Shown here in pieces: positions 45,333 to 53,904 of a stretch of 64,000 nt of DNA. Both the position numbers and the translations under genes were made by a program. The stretch is from Streptomyces pristinaespiralis. Its GTDB lineage: Bacteria > Actinomycetota > Actinomycetes > Streptomycetales > Streptomycetaceae. The notes under the pieces are model-generated. The model was not told the DNA's origin. It ran no database searches and saw only the letters and a list, made by a program, of their open reading frames with translations. The stretch is from NCBI RefSeq assembly GCF_001278075.1, contig NZ_CP011340.1, positions 62,001-126,000 of the forward strand, written 5' to 3'. Within the stretch, counting starts at the first letter, position 1; each line of letters begins with the position of its first letter.

Positions 45333-45752
45333 TCACTCGAAGCAGAAGGCGACCTGGCGCAGGTACGGCCAGGTCCTGGGGCCGACCTTGCCGTCCACGT
45401 CCAGGACCGCTCGTCCGCAGCGGCCGTTGACGTAGAGCTGGAACTTCTTCGCGGCGGTCTGCGAGTTGCTTCCGAAGATGCCGTCGACGGTCCCCGGGTC
45501 GAACCCCCTCTTCCGGAGCAGGCACTGAGCCTCCTTGCCCGCCGCCGTGACCGATGTCGAAGAAGGAGTGACGCTCTCGCCGCTGTAGTACCCGGCGTAG
45601 AGCTTGTCCCCCGTCGTCGTCACGTCGCAGGAGTACGCCTGGATGCCGGCCGTGGCCGCTGCCGGCGGAGCGGCGGCGGCCGGGCCCGCGGGTGCCAGCA
45701 GCGCCGTGCCGATGACCGCTGTGACCGCTGCGAGTTTCGTTGGACGCCTCAA
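45333..45752 (-). CDS. Secreted peptidoglycan-binding protein, 139 aa
   Basis: TTG at 45752 with GGAGG seven bases upstream. Signal peptide (KLAAVTAVIGTALLAPAGPA, cleavage after AAA near residue 29). Then a small domain with Cys (QAYSCDVTTTGDKLYAG) and a PG-binding fold (CLLRKRGFDPGTVDGIFGSN, QTAAKKFQLY, VDGKVGPRTWPYLRQV). Four cysteines probably form disulfides. Upstream of, and perhaps co-expressed with, the double amidase. Confidence 0.85.
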   Translation of the reverse strand: MRRPTKLAAVTAVIGTALLAPAGPAAAAPPAAATAGIQAYSCDVTTTGDKLYAGYYSGESVTPSSTSVTAAGKEAQCLLRKRGFDPGTVDGIFGSNSQTAAKKFQLYVNGRCGRAVLDVDGKVGPRTWPYLRQVAFCFE

Positions 45753-45929
45753 TGCCCTGCCTCCGTAGTCGAATCGGGTGCGCTGCCGGAGTCTCCGCTG
45801 CGACTGGCCGCACCGCTGCCGGCCCGCTCCCCCGCGCGCCGGTTTGCCGGGTCAGCGTCTCTGAGGTGAGCCTGACCATCCAGGCTCTTCGGCCCTGCCG
45901 AAAGTGCCCAGGACACGAGGGGGAATCGA

Positions 45930-46946
45930 GTGCTCCGGATCCACTTCACCGATGCCGACCTGGCCCGCACCCGTGTCGCGGCCGCACCGGACCCACTGTG
46001 GGAGATCTGCACCAGCCTGCACCGCTTCCAGTCCCGTCAGGGCCGCTGGGCCTACGCCGACTGGCACCGCACGGCGCGCGCGCAGCTGCATGCCACAGGA
46101 TTCGTCCGTACTCTGCGCACCCTGCTGCTGCCGCTCGTTCCGCGTGCCGCGTACTTCCCCGACTTCCTCACCCCGCCCGAGTCCGCCGGCGGGCTCGACG
46201 CCGGGCTGGAGGCGATCCTGGCCACGCCGAAGCACCGCGTCATGGAAGAGGTGGGCATCCTCGCCCACACCAGTGGGGCCCCGTCCTGGGCTCCACGCCT
46301 GACCGAGCCGGGCTTCCGCGAGGACCTGGTGAAGGCCATGCGGACGTACCACGACACGGTCATCGCCCCTCACCACGACGTCATCCAGGCCCGTATCGAG
46401 GCCGAACGTTCCGCCTGCGCCCGCGCGGTGCTCGACGACGGCGTGGAAGGGATCCTGCGGAACCTCGGGGCGCCGGTGCTGCAGTGGCGGCGTCCCGTCC
46501 TGCACACGGTCTATCCCGAGGACCGCGACCTGCGCCTCGACGGCCGCGGGCTCCTCCTGGTCCCCTCGTACTTCTGCTGGGGGAACCCGGTGACCTTCGG
46601 CGACACCGCGCACGATCCCGTGTTGATCTACGCGCTCAATCACGAACCCCATCCGGCCACGCTCAAGGAGGAGTTCAGCTCCGGCGCGTCCCTGGCGGCG
46701 CTGCTCGGCCGCACCCGGGCCGCTGTTCTGCGCGCCGCCGCCGTCGGCGCCACCACCGGCGAACTCGCCCGGGCCGTCGGCGTGTCCGCGCCTTCCGCGA
46801 GTCAGCACGCCCGGGCCCTGCGGGACGCGGGGCTCGTCACCAGCCGCCGCAACGCGGCGTCCGTACTGCACACGCTCACTCCTCTCGGAGCCGCGCTGCT
46901 GCGCGCCAACAGGCGACGAGGGTCGAACGAGGGGGCCCAGCGGTAG
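45930..46946 (+). CDS. ArsR-like winged-helix regulator with N-terminal sensor domain (DUF5937-like)
   Basis: 338 residues from GTG 45930 with GAGGGGGAA upstream. The N-terminal ~240 residues are an unassigned sensor (LRIHFTDADLARTRVAAAPD, LWEICTSLHRFQSRQG). The C-terminal ~75 residues form a winged helix (AVLRAAAVGATTGELARAVG, VSAPSASQHARALRDAGLVT, SRRNAASVLHTLTPLGAALL). This organisation is common in Streptomyces regulators. It is divergent from the secreted PG-binding gene and may control it. Confidence 0.8.
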   Translation: MLRIHFTDADLARTRVAAAPDPLWEICTSLHRFQSRQGRWAYADWHRTARAQLHATGFVRTLRTLLLPLVPRAAYFPDFLTPPESAGGLDAGLEAILATPKHRVMEEVGILAHTSGAPSWAPRLTEPGFREDLVKAMRTYHDTVIAPHHDVIQARIEAERSACARAVLDDGVEGILRNLGAPVLQWRRPVLHTVYPEDRDLRLDGRGLLLVPSYFCWGNPVTFGDTAHDPVLIYALNHEPHPATLKEEFSSGASLAALLGRTRAAVLRAAAVGATTGELARAVGVSAPSASQHARALRDAGLVTSRRNAASVLHTLTPLGAALLRANRRRGSNEGAQR

Positions 46947-47089
46947 CGGTCCGCGAGGGGTTCCCCGCGCTCGAAGTCCGGGGTCTTGGTGGTCCGCACC
47001 ACTTCGCCCCGCTTCCGCCCCACTCCTCACCATGGCGGCCGGCAGGAATCCGGGTGCGGGCCGTCGGTGCGGTGGTGTGTGATCGGCGT

Positions 47090-47956
47090 ATGGCGATCGT
47101 GTTGGGCACACCGGAAGTCGACGGGCTGGGCGAGGCTGTGGGCGTGCTGCGGGAGTGGCAGTACGAGGGGGCGCCGATGCAACTGCATCCGGGGGACCTG
47201 GGCTGGTTCTGGCGGTCAGGTGCGGAGGCGACCGCCGCGGCGGTCAGGACGTGGCGCCGGGACGGACGGATTCTCGCCGTCGGGCTGCTGGACGGCCCCG
47301 GGCTGTTGCGGCTGACGATCGCGCCGGACGCCCGGCAGGACGAGGAACTCGCGCGGCAGTTGGCCGAGGACGTGAGCGGGCCGGAGCGCGGCGTGCTGCC
47401 CGCGGGGAAGGTGAACGTCGAGGCGCCGGTGGGGGCGCTGGTCCAGGATCTGCTGTCCGAGGACGGCTGGGGCACCGACGAGCCGTGGACGCCGCTGCGC
47501 CGTGACCTCACGGAACCGGTGAAGGACCCGGGCGTGCGGATCGAGGTGGTCGGGCCGGAGCAGGCGCACGTGTTCGCCACCGCGCTTCGGGCAGCGTTCG
47601 ACGGGTCGAGGTTCACAGCGGAGCGCTGGCACGCGATGGCGGCCGGGCTGCCGTACGCCGACGCCCGGTGTCTGGTCGCGTACGACGAGGCGGGCGGCGC
47701 GGCGGCGGTGGTGACGGTGTGGTCGGCCGGTCCGGGCAGGCCCGGGCTGCTCGAACCGATGGGCGTGCACCGCGAGCACCGCCGCCGGGGCTACGGCGTG
47801 GCGGTCACCGTCGCCGCGGCGGCCGCGCTTGAGGAGCTGGGTTCGTCGAGCGCGATCGTGTGCACCCCGAGCTCCAATGCCGGCGCCGTCGCCACCTACA
47901 GGTCGGCCGGTTTCCGGCCACGCCCCGAGGTGCGGGACAGGTACCGGGACGCCTAG
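47090..47956 (+). CDS. GNAT acetyltransferase
   Basis: 288 residues from ATG 47090; no clear ribosome binding site. The N-terminal half is a degenerate GNAT-like domain (WYEGAPMQLHPGDLGWFW-type region). The C-terminal half is a canonical GNAT: VVTVWSAGPGRPGLLEPMGV, the acetyl-CoA loop HREHRRRGYGVAVTVAAAAA, then CTPSSNAGAVATYRSAGFRP. Substrate unknown. Confidence 0.85.
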   Translation: MAIVLGTPEVDGLGEAVGVLREWQYEGAPMQLHPGDLGWFWRSGAEATAAAVRTWRRDGRILAVGLLDGPGLLRLTIAPDARQDEELARQLAEDVSGPERGVLPAGKVNVEAPVGALVQDLLSEDGWGTDEPWTPLRRDLTEPVKDPGVRIEVVGPEQAHVFATALRAAFDGSRFTAERWHAMAAGLPYADARCLVAYDEAGGAAAVVTVWSAGPGRPGLLEPMGVHREHRRRGYGVAVTVAAAAALEELGSSSAIVCTPSSNAGAVATYRSAGFRPRPEVRDRYRDA

Positions 47957-48135
47957 TGCCTCCTCGTCAGGAAGCGGAGCCGGGCGGGGAGTTGCCGCTC
48001 CGGCCGAGGCCGGGTGACCGACCGCGCGAGTGACGGGCTGCACCTCGCCCGCCCCCGAGGAGTGCGAGGTGCAGCCTGTCGGCGCGGCAGGCAGGGCCGC
48101 TTGTGCGGGGCTTCCCGTGGGCTGCCCGGGCCGGC

Positions 48136-48897
48136 TCAGCTCAGCCGGGTGGCGGCATACGCCTCGATGGCGTCCCGCTGGTAGGCGGCCAGGCCGGGTG
48201 CGATTGCCTCGTACGCGGCGCGCCAGGCGTCGTTGTCGACGCAGGAGCGCCCGATGGCGCGGTACTCCTCGGCGGAGACGGCCCGCAGTTCGCTCAGGGC
48301 CCGGTACTGGGCGTCGGCCTCGGCCTGGACGGGCTCGGCGTCGGCCGGGTGGCCGCCGGCCATCAGCTCGGCCAGCCGGATCATCTGCGCCGTGCGTTCA
48401 CGCTGCCCGGCCTCGACGTCCTGCTCGGTCATCGCGGCGACCTTGCGGGCGATCGCCTCGGCATGCTCGGGGAAGTCGTGCAGGCTCTCCTCGTACTGGG
48501 CGGGTCGGACGCCCTCGAACAGGTTCTCCGGTCGGTTGATGGCGGTCATGGGTGTGCCGTCCTTCCTGGACTTTTCCAGTTCGGCGATCGTGCGACGGAC
48601 GGTGCCGGCCAGGGCCTCGAGACGGTCCCGCTCGGCGAGCAGCCGCCGGTGGTGGCCGCGCAGGGCCTCCACCTCGTCGACCTGCTCGGCCAGGATCCGG
48701 CCGATCTCCGGCAGCCCCAGGCCCAGCGCCCGCAGGACGAGGATCTGCTGAAGCAGCAGGAGCTGGTTCTCCTCGTAGTAGCGGTGGCCGTTGGCTCCGG
48801 TCCGGGCGGGCGGCAACAGGCCGATCTCGTCGTAGTGCCGCAGGGTCCGGGCGGTCACACCCGACATCCGGGCGACCTCCGCGATGGGCCAGTCCAT
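48136..48897 (-). CDS. MerR-family regulator with TipAS domain (TipA-like)
   Basis: 253 residues from ATG 48897 with AAGGAGG upstream. MerR helix-turn-helix WPIAEVARMSGVTARTLRHY, coiled dimerisation helix LRGHHRRLLAERDRLEALAG, linker, and C-terminal TipAS domain (FEGVRPAQYEESLHDFPEHA, AGGHPADAEPVQAEADAQYR, SCVDNDAWRAAYEAIAPGLA). TipAS proteins bind thiopeptides and other ligands and activate multidrug-type responses. An in-frame ATG near residue 118 could give a separate TipAS product, as in tipA. Confidence 0.9.
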   Translation of the reverse strand: MDWPIAEVARMSGVTARTLRHYDEIGLLPPARTGANGHRYYEENQLLLLQQILVLRALGLGLPEIGRILAEQVDEVEALRGHHRRLLAERDRLEALAGTVRRTIAELEKSRKDGTPMTAINRPENLFEGVRPAQYEESLHDFPEHAEAIARKVAAMTEQDVEAGQRERTAQMIRLAELMAGGHPADAEPVQAEADAQYRALSELRAVSAEEYRAIGRSCVDNDAWRAAYEAIAPGLAAYQRDAIEAYAATRLS

Positions 48898-48924
48898 TGC
48901 CGCCTCCTTCACGCTCGCGTCACC

Positions 48925-48943
48925 GGGCCGGTCTCTCCGGCCC
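48925..48943. promoter_or_regulatory. Dyad upstream of the TipA-like gene
   Basis: GGGCCGG-TCTCT-CCGGCCC, 28 bp before the start codon. MerR proteins autoregulate from dyads inside long-spacer promoters; no matching -35/-10 pair was identified, so the role is open. Confidence 0.45.
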
Positions 48944-49193
48944 TGTTCAGGACGGTAGAAGCTGCCGCAGCGGCAACTGCAACCCCGAGGCCCGGGCTCG
49001 CCCGGTCCGGGTCCGGCAGCAGGGCCCGGACCTCGCCGGCCGGGCCTGCGCCTGTGTTCCTGCCGCCTTGGGCAGCCGGGCGGGGCGCTCTCCTCGTCGG
49101 GCTTCGTGCCCGGAGCCCTTTGCGGCCTGCGGGGTGCCGGGCCGTCCGCGACGGTGGAGGGCCGAGAGTACGGCGGGCTGCCGGATCGCGGGC

Positions 49194-49901
49194 TCAGTGG
49201 GCCTGTTCGCGTTCGCTCTCCACAAGTGCCCACGCCTCCGGCGCCCCCAGGTCGTCGTAGAGACGGCTGCGCCGGCGTGGGTCGAGGGTGGTGGAGACGG
49301 CGGCCAGGGTGCGGCCCGCGTCGTCGTCCGGCGCGGCTTCCAGGGTGGCGCGCACGATGGCCGTCCGGACGGCGGGCGGCAGGGACGGCAGCATTCCGCG
49401 GAGGTCGGCGAGGCTCTCCTCGGGGGTGCGGGATGCCTTGAAGGCGGCGAAGACCTCGCCCAGTTCGGCGTCGCTGCAGCGGTCCCACAGAGCGGGCATC
49501 GCCACGGTCTCCTCCGCGTGCAGGTGGGCCAGGTAGGCGCTGATGAGCTCGTTCACGGCCAGGTAGAGGCCGTGCTGGGCGTCGGGCAGCGACCCGGCCG
49601 GTGTCGTCGGCAGCCGACGTGCCCGGTCGTCCAGTGCGGTGAGTGCCGCGTCGAGGCGCACATGCTCGGCGTCGAGCGCGTCGGCCGCTTCCGGCGCCCG
49701 CTCCCGCAGCAGTGGATGGATGAAGCGGTCCTCGTGGTCGGCGTGCTCGCGGAGCTCCTGTGTCATGGCCAGGCAGCGCTTGGCCAGGTGCCCGGCGCAC
49801 TCGGGCTCCGCGGTGTCCGCGGCGCCGGTCTCGACGGCGAGGGCGAAGAGCCGCTCGCGCTGGCCCATGTGAACGGTGCGGTACAGATCGATTCTCGGCA
49901 T
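49194..49901 (-). CDS. Hemerythrin HHE-domain protein
   Basis: 235 residues from ATG 49901. Four-helix bundle with diiron-ligand pattern HADHEDRFIHPLL, DAEHVRLD, AYLAHLHAEETVAMPALW. Such proteins bind O2, NO or sense iron/redox state. A C-terminal ~80-residue extension (LPSLPPAVRTAIVRATLEAA) is present, as in other actinobacterial members. Divergent from the MarR gene. Confidence 0.88.
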   Translation of the reverse strand: MPRIDLYRTVHMGQRERLFALAVETGAADTAEPECAGHLAKRCLAMTQELREHADHEDRFIHPLLRERAPEAADALDAEHVRLDAALTALDDRARRLPTTPAGSLPDAQHGLYLAVNELISAYLAHLHAEETVAMPALWDRCSDAELGEVFAAFKASRTPEESLADLRGMLPSLPPAVRTAIVRATLEAAPDDDAGRTLAAVSTTLDPRRRSRLYDDLGAPEAWALVESEREQAH

Positions 49902-49958
49902 GACTCCGCTGCTCTTTCTTCAGGATCCCCGAGTACACTGACAACACATTCACACACA

Positions 49959-49972
49959 GACAACATGTTGTC
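49959..49972. promoter_or_regulatory. Perfect 14-bp palindrome, probable MarR operator
   Basis: GACAACATGTTGTC lies between the divergent hemerythrin and MarR genes, directly before the MarR ribosome binding site. A related half (TGACAACA) is 20 bp upstream. TACACT (49934-49939) could be the -10 for marR, so the palindrome would lie just downstream of the start. Confidence 0.7.
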
Positions 49973-49985
49973 AAAGGAGGTAGCG

Positions 49986-50432
49986 GTGTCCGACGAGATG
50001 GCCCTGCTCGTGGCCGATGTGTTCGAGGCCGCGGGGGCGCTGCGCCGGCTGGGCGAGCACACCGCGCAGGCGGAAGGTCTCACCCAGGCCCGCTGGCAGG
50101 TGTTGAGCGTGGTCTCCGAGACCGCGCTCACGGTGCCGCAGGCCGCACGCCGCCTGGGTGTCAGCCGGCAGAACGTGCAGCGCGTCGCCAACGATCTCGT
50201 GACCTTCGGCCATGCCGCATACACGGCCAACCCCGATCACCGCGGTTCCCCGCTGCTGGCGCTCACCCCGCAGGGCCAGGAGGTCCTGGCCCGCGTCACG
50301 ACGCGGGCCTCGGCCGTCCATCGCACGCTCTTCGCGGCCCTCCCCGAGGAGGAGATCGGCCGGACGCGGGGCCTGCTGCGCCGGCTGCTGGAGGAGCTGG
50401 ACCGCCGTGAGCAGGCCGACGGCAGGCGGTGA
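49986..50432 (+). CDS. MarR-family regulator
   Basis: 148 residues from GTG 49986 with AAAGGAGG upstream. Winged helix: LTQARWQVLSVVSETALTVP, QAARRLGVSRQNVQRVANDL, wing ANPDHRGSPLLALTPQG, terminal dimerisation helix LRRLLEELDRREQ. Likely autoregulates and controls the divergent hemerythrin gene through the palindrome at 49959-49972. Confidence 0.9.
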   Translation: MSDEMALLVADVFEAAGALRRLGEHTAQAEGLTQARWQVLSVVSETALTVPQAARRLGVSRQNVQRVANDLVTFGHAAYTANPDHRGSPLLALTPQGQEVLARVTTRASAVHRTLFAALPEEEIGRTRGLLRRLLEELDRREQADGRR

Positions 50433-50462
50433 CCGGCCCGGACGGCGGCATAGACTCGAAGG

Positions 50463-50472
50463 CCGATATCGG
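50463..50472. promoter_or_regulatory. Palindrome CCGATATCGG upstream of the PadR gene
   Basis: Identical 10-bp palindrome occurs at 52322-52331 before the amino-acid permease. Candidate PadR operator. Confidence 0.6.
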
Positions 50473-50500
50473 TTTCGTCACTGCCAGGAGGTGTTCCCGG

Positions 50501-50806
50501 GTGCGGGAGTTCCAGCGGGGTGCGGTGCGGCTGCACATCCTGCATCACGCGGCCGAGGAGGAGATCCACGGTGCGTGGATGACCGAGGAACTGGCCTCCC
50601 ACGGCTACCGGATCAGCCCCGGCACCCTGTATCCGACGCTGCACCGGCTGGAGGCGGACGGGCTGCTGGTCTCCGAGCAGCGGGTGGTCGACGGCCGCGC
50701 CCGGCGCGTCTACAGGGCGACCGAAGCGGGGAGGCGGGCCCTCGCCGAGGACCGCCGGGCACTCAGGGAACTCGCCCGCGAGGTCCTCGGCGACGACGCC
50801 CCGTAG
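50501..50806 (+). CDS. PadR-family regulator
   Basis: 101 residues from GTG 50501, with AGGAGG nine bases upstream; an earlier start at 50429 would run through the palindrome and is rejected. Sequence: FQRGAVRLHILHHAAEEEIH, the PadR motif GYRISPGTLYPTLHRLEADG, wing SEQRVVDGRARRVYRATEAG. Convergent with the permease at 51004-52278, whose upstream region carries the same palindrome, so it likely represses both. Confidence 0.9.
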   Translation: MREFQRGAVRLHILHHAAEEEIHGAWMTEELASHGYRISPGTLYPTLHRLEADGLLVSEQRVVDGRARRVYRATEAGRRALAEDRRALRELAREVLGDDAP

Positions 50807-51003
50807 GCCGGCGGGTCGGCCGCGCGGGGCCGGCGGGCCCGGCGGACGGGGGCTGTCGCGGCGGGCGCGCCCGCCCCCGGTCGGCTCCCCCTGCCCGGCG
50901 TCGGAACTGGCCCTCTGCCGTGGGCAGTCGTGTCGAGGGCGGTCCTCCCGACGAGGCAGAGGGCGGCAGCGTATGCGCGTCCGCCGGGACCGGCGCGTCG
51001 CCG
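50807..51003. other. Convergent gap between PadR and permease genes
   Basis: No gene. A distant CCCTCTGCC / GGCAGAGGG inverted repeat (about 50909 and 50962) could fold into a terminator-like structure. Confidence 0.35.
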
Positions 51004-52278
51004 CTAGGAGGTGCGGGCGGCCACCTTCCGGCGCACCGCGTAGGCGGCGGCGCCGAGCGCCAGGACCACCGCACCGGAGATCACCGAGGACAGCGGCAGG
51101 GCGAACGCCAGGACCAGGCAGCCGGCCAGTCCCACGACGGGGACGATCCGCGCCGGACGGCCCTCCTCCGCGCTCAGGGTCCAGGCGGAGGCGTTGGCCA
51201 CGGCGTAGTAGGCCAGCACGCCGAAGGAGGAGAACCCGATCGCCCCGCGCACGTCGGCCGTCGCGGCGAGCACCGCCACCACCGCGCCGACCGCGAGTTC
51301 GGCGCGGTGGGGCACCTTGAACCTCGGGTGCACCGCGGCCAGGGCGTGCGGCAGGTGCCGGTCCCGGGCCATGGCGAGCGTGGTGCGGGACACGCCGAGG
51401 ATCAGCGCGAGCAGCGAGCCGAGCGCCGCCAGCGCCGCGCCGGCGCGGACGACCGGCACCAGCCGGTCGGCACCTGCGGCCCGGGCCGCGTCCGACAGGG
51501 GGGCCGCGGCCCGCGCCAGCCCTTCCGGGCCGAGGACCGTCAGGACGGCGACCGCGACGGCGGCGTAGACGACCAAGGTGATGCCCAGCGCGACCGGGAC
51601 GGCCAGGGGGATGGTGCGCGCGGGGTCGCGGACCTCCTCGCCCAGGGTGGCAATGCGCGCGTAGCCGGCGAACGCGAAGAACAGCAGGCCCGCCGCCTGG
51701 AGCACCCCGCCCACGGTCGCGTCGTCGCCGATGCCCAGCCGGGCCGGGTCAAAGGCGCCGGAGGTGAGGGCAGCGACCACCACGGCGGCGAGCACCGCCA
51801 GGACCACGGCCACGATCACCCGCGTCAGCACGGCGGACTTCTGCACCCCGGCGTAGTTCACCACGGTCAACGCCACCACCGCGGCGACCGCGACGGCATG
51901 GGCCTGGCCCGGCCACACGTACGAGCCCACCGTCAGCGCCATCGCGGCGCAGGATGCGGTCTTGCCGACGATGAAGCCCCATCCGGCCAGGTAGCCCCAG
52001 AAGTCGCCGAGCCGCTCGCGGCCGTAGACGTACGTGCCGCCGGAGGCGGGGTAGCGGGCGGCCAGCCGGGCGGAGGAGGTGGCGTTGCAGTAGGCGACCA
52101 CCGCCGCGAGCGCCAGGCCGATCAGCAGCCCGGAGCCGGCCGCTTGCGCGGCCGGGGCCAGGGCGGCGAAGATCCCCGCGCCGATCATCGCCCCCAGGCC
52201 GATCATCACCGCGTCCGGCACCCCGAGCCGCCGACGCAGCTCGTCCGGCACTCCGGCGGCAGCCGGTGGCTTGCTCAT
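51004..52278 (-). CDS. APC-family amino acid permease
   Basis: 424 residues from ATG 52278 with GAAGGAG upstream. About 12 hydrophobic segments. TM1 carries the substrate-binding GLGAMIGAGIFAALAP motif, and the TM6 region VLQAAGLLFFAFAGYARIAT matches the APC signature. Proton-coupled amino acid or amine transport is expected; the substrate is unknown. Presumed PadR target. Confidence 0.88.
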   Translation of the reverse strand: MSKPPAAAGVPDELRRRLGVPDAVMIGLGAMIGAGIFAALAPAAQAAGSGLLIGLALAAVVAYCNATSSARLAARYPASGGTYVYGRERLGDFWGYLAGWGFIVGKTASCAAMALTVGSYVWPGQAHAVAVAAVVALTVVNYAGVQKSAVLTRVIVAVVLAVLAAVVVAALTSGAFDPARLGIGDDATVGGVLQAAGLLFFAFAGYARIATLGEEVRDPARTIPLAVPVALGITLVVYAAVAVAVLTVLGPEGLARAAAPLSDAARAAGADRLVPVVRAGAALAALGSLLALILGVSRTTLAMARDRHLPHALAAVHPRFKVPHRAELAVGAVVAVLAATADVRGAIGFSSFGVLAYYAVANASAWTLSAEEGRPARIVPVVGLAGCLVLAFALPLSSVISGAVVLALGAAAYAVRRKVAARTS

Positions 52279-52321
52279 GCCCCACTCCTTCGGCGGCGCC
52301 CCGCCGCACGTCTTACGGACT

Positions 52322-52331
52322 CCGATATCGG
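52322..52331. promoter_or_regulatory. Palindrome CCGATATCGG upstream of the permease
   Basis: Second copy of the PadR-region palindrome, 44 bp before the permease start and close to a TACCGAT -10-like element on the minus strand. Confidence 0.6.
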
Positions 52332-52397
52332 TAGACGATACGGGACGGGGCCAGGCCGCCCTCGACCGCACCCCGGGGTCTGGGGCCGCACATGAGG

Positions 52398-52428
52398 AAG
52401 GGGCCTCCGCCCGGAGCGGAGGCCCCTT
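52398..52428. terminator. Strong hairpin
   Basis: AAGGGGCCTCCGC, CCGGA loop, GCGGAGGCCCCTT: perfect 13-bp stem with A/T flanks, usable in both directions. Confidence 0.7.
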
Positions 52429-52481
52429 TGCTGGATCGGACGGCTCGTCGCAGCCGAGGTCAGCCGTCCGACCCAGCAGGC

Positions 52482-52532
52482 TATGACACTCGTCATACCG
52501 CCGTGCAGGCTCGGTTCATAACAGTCGTCATA
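52482..52532. promoter_or_regulatory. Two TetR-type operators before the broken tautomerase gene
   Basis: TATGACACTCGTCATA (52482-52497) and CATAACAGTCGTCATA (52517-52532) share the TATrAC-n4-GTCATA pattern with two sites at 53825 and 53860. The second ends ten bases before ATG 52542. Confidence 0.75.
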
Positions 52533-52541
52533 GGGAGAGTC

Positions 52542-53026
52542 ATGACCGTCATCACCGTGAACAGCGCGACGGGCCGCCTGAGCCTGGAGCAGCGCCGCGA
52601 GCTGGAGCCGAGACGCTGACGGGCGCCGTGCTCGTGCCCGAGGCCGGCCGGTTCGCCCCGGCCGCGCGAGCCGGGTTCCAGGTGCACTTCACCGAGCGCG
52701 GGTCCGACTCGATGGCCATCGGCGGCCTATTGGCGGCGGATGCGGGGCCGGGGGCCGACGCAATGGTGATCGACGTGACCGTCATGGACGGCGACGGCGA
52801 CTGGCGCCAGGAGGTCCGTACCGAGGTCATCGAGCGCGTCCTGGCCGCGATGGCCGACGCCTGCGGTGCGGCGGAGCCGTCGCCGGCCTGGTGGGTGACT
52901 TTCCGCGTGATCGACGAGGGCAGTTGAGGCTCGCGCGGCGGCGTCCTGTCCGCTCTCTCCCTCCTCGACAGCGGCGTGTTCACGGAGGAGGAGGCCGAGG
53001 CCGTCCGCGCCGCGCTCGGCGCATGA
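52542..53026 (+). pseudogene. Tautomerase-family protein, frameshifted and truncated by a nonsense codon
   Basis: ATG 52542 (GGGAGAG upstream) reads MTVITVNSATGRLSLEQRRE, then an extra AG near 52609 shifts the frame to a stop. The proper frame continues ETLTGAVLVPEAGRFAPAAR through VIDVTVMDGDGDWRQEVRTE and WWVTFRVIDEGS, then TGA (52925-52927) where Trp is expected. The same frame goes on GSRGGVLSALSLLDSGVFTE to 53026. Unlike true tautomerases it has Thr and not Pro after Met. Paralog of the intact gene at 53905 under the same operator type. Confidence 0.7.
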
Positions 53027-53214
53027 GAAACGCGCGGGCGGGTGTCCCGCGTTCGCCGGGAGGGGCACCGGTGCCGCGAGGATCGCGGCCTGGCGCGCCG
53101 CGCTCGCCGCGAAGGGGGCGCCGCGTTCGCCGCGAAGGGGGCGCCGCGTCCGCCGCGGACCGCGCCGCACAAGGGCACGTGACCGCGCTGTCGTGAGCGC
53201 GGCCGGCGGTCCGT

Positions 53215-53805
53215 TCAGCCGCTGATGGTGGTGGCGATGAGGGCCTGGAGCTGTGCCGCGGTGCGGTCCAGGGGTTCGGTGCTGCGTTTGGCGCGGCACA
53301 GGGCCACGGTGCCCTCGACGGCCGCGACGATGAGTGTGGCGACCTGCGCCGCCTGTTCGGCGTCGGCGCCGTGTTCGCGCAAGGAGTCGGCGAGCAGGCC
53401 CTCCCACCGGTCGAAGACCTCGGCCGCGGCCGCCAGGGCGGGCGGTACCTCGTCGGCCGGGGGTTCCTCGATGGCCACGGCCAGGACGGGGCATCCGGCG
53501 TGGAAGTCGGTGTCGACGACGATCTTGCGCCACAGGGCCAGGAAGGCGCGCAGTCCGGCGGCCGGGCCGGCCTCGAGCTCCTTGCGCAGAGCGCGGGCGA
53601 CCCACTCGCCCGTGTGGCGGACGGCTTCCGCGGCCAACTGCTGCTTGCCCTCGGGGAAGTAGTGATAGGTGGATCCGAGCGGCGCCTCGGCATGCTTGGC
53701 CATCTCCCGAATGCTCGTGGCGCTCAGCCCGCGGCGGCTGATCATGTCGGCGGCACCCGCCACGATCCGCTCGCGGGACTGCGTACCGCTGCTGCTCCTG
53801 ACCAC
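53215..53805 (-). CDS. TetR-family regulator
   Basis: 196 residues from GTG 53805 with GAGGGGAG upstream. Helix-turn-helix RERIVAGAADMISRRGLSAT, SIREMAKHAEAPLGSTYHYF. The C-terminal domain LRAFLALWRKIVVDTDFHAG, CPVLAVAIEEP places it with the LmrA/YxaF-type repressors. Its gene lies between two sets of TATrAC-n4-GTCATA sites, and it probably controls itself, the tautomerase-dehydrogenase operon and the decayed tautomerase gene. Confidence 0.9.
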   Translation of the reverse strand: MVRSSSGTQSRERIVAGAADMISRRGLSATSIREMAKHAEAPLGSTYHYFPEGKQQLAAEAVRHTGEWVARALRKELEAGPAAGLRAFLALWRKIVVDTDFHAGCPVLAVAIEEPPADEVPPALAAAAEVFDRWEGLLADSLREHGADAEQAAQVATLIVAAVEGTVALCRAKRSTEPLDRTAAQLQALIATTISG

Positions 53806-53824
53806 CCGTGCACTCCCCTCTGGC

Positions 53825-53875
53825 TATAACGACCGTCATAGTCTAGCGTGTCCTCCCGTTATGACGACTGTCATA
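53825..53875. promoter_or_regulatory. Two TetR-type operators between tetR and the tautomerase operon
   Basis: TATAACGACCGTCATA (53825-53840) and TATGACGACTGTCATA (53860-53875), 35 bp apart, in the divergent promoter region. Confidence 0.8.
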
Positions 53876-53904
53876 ACGCGTGTCGGAAGAACCGAGGAGC
53901 TGCC

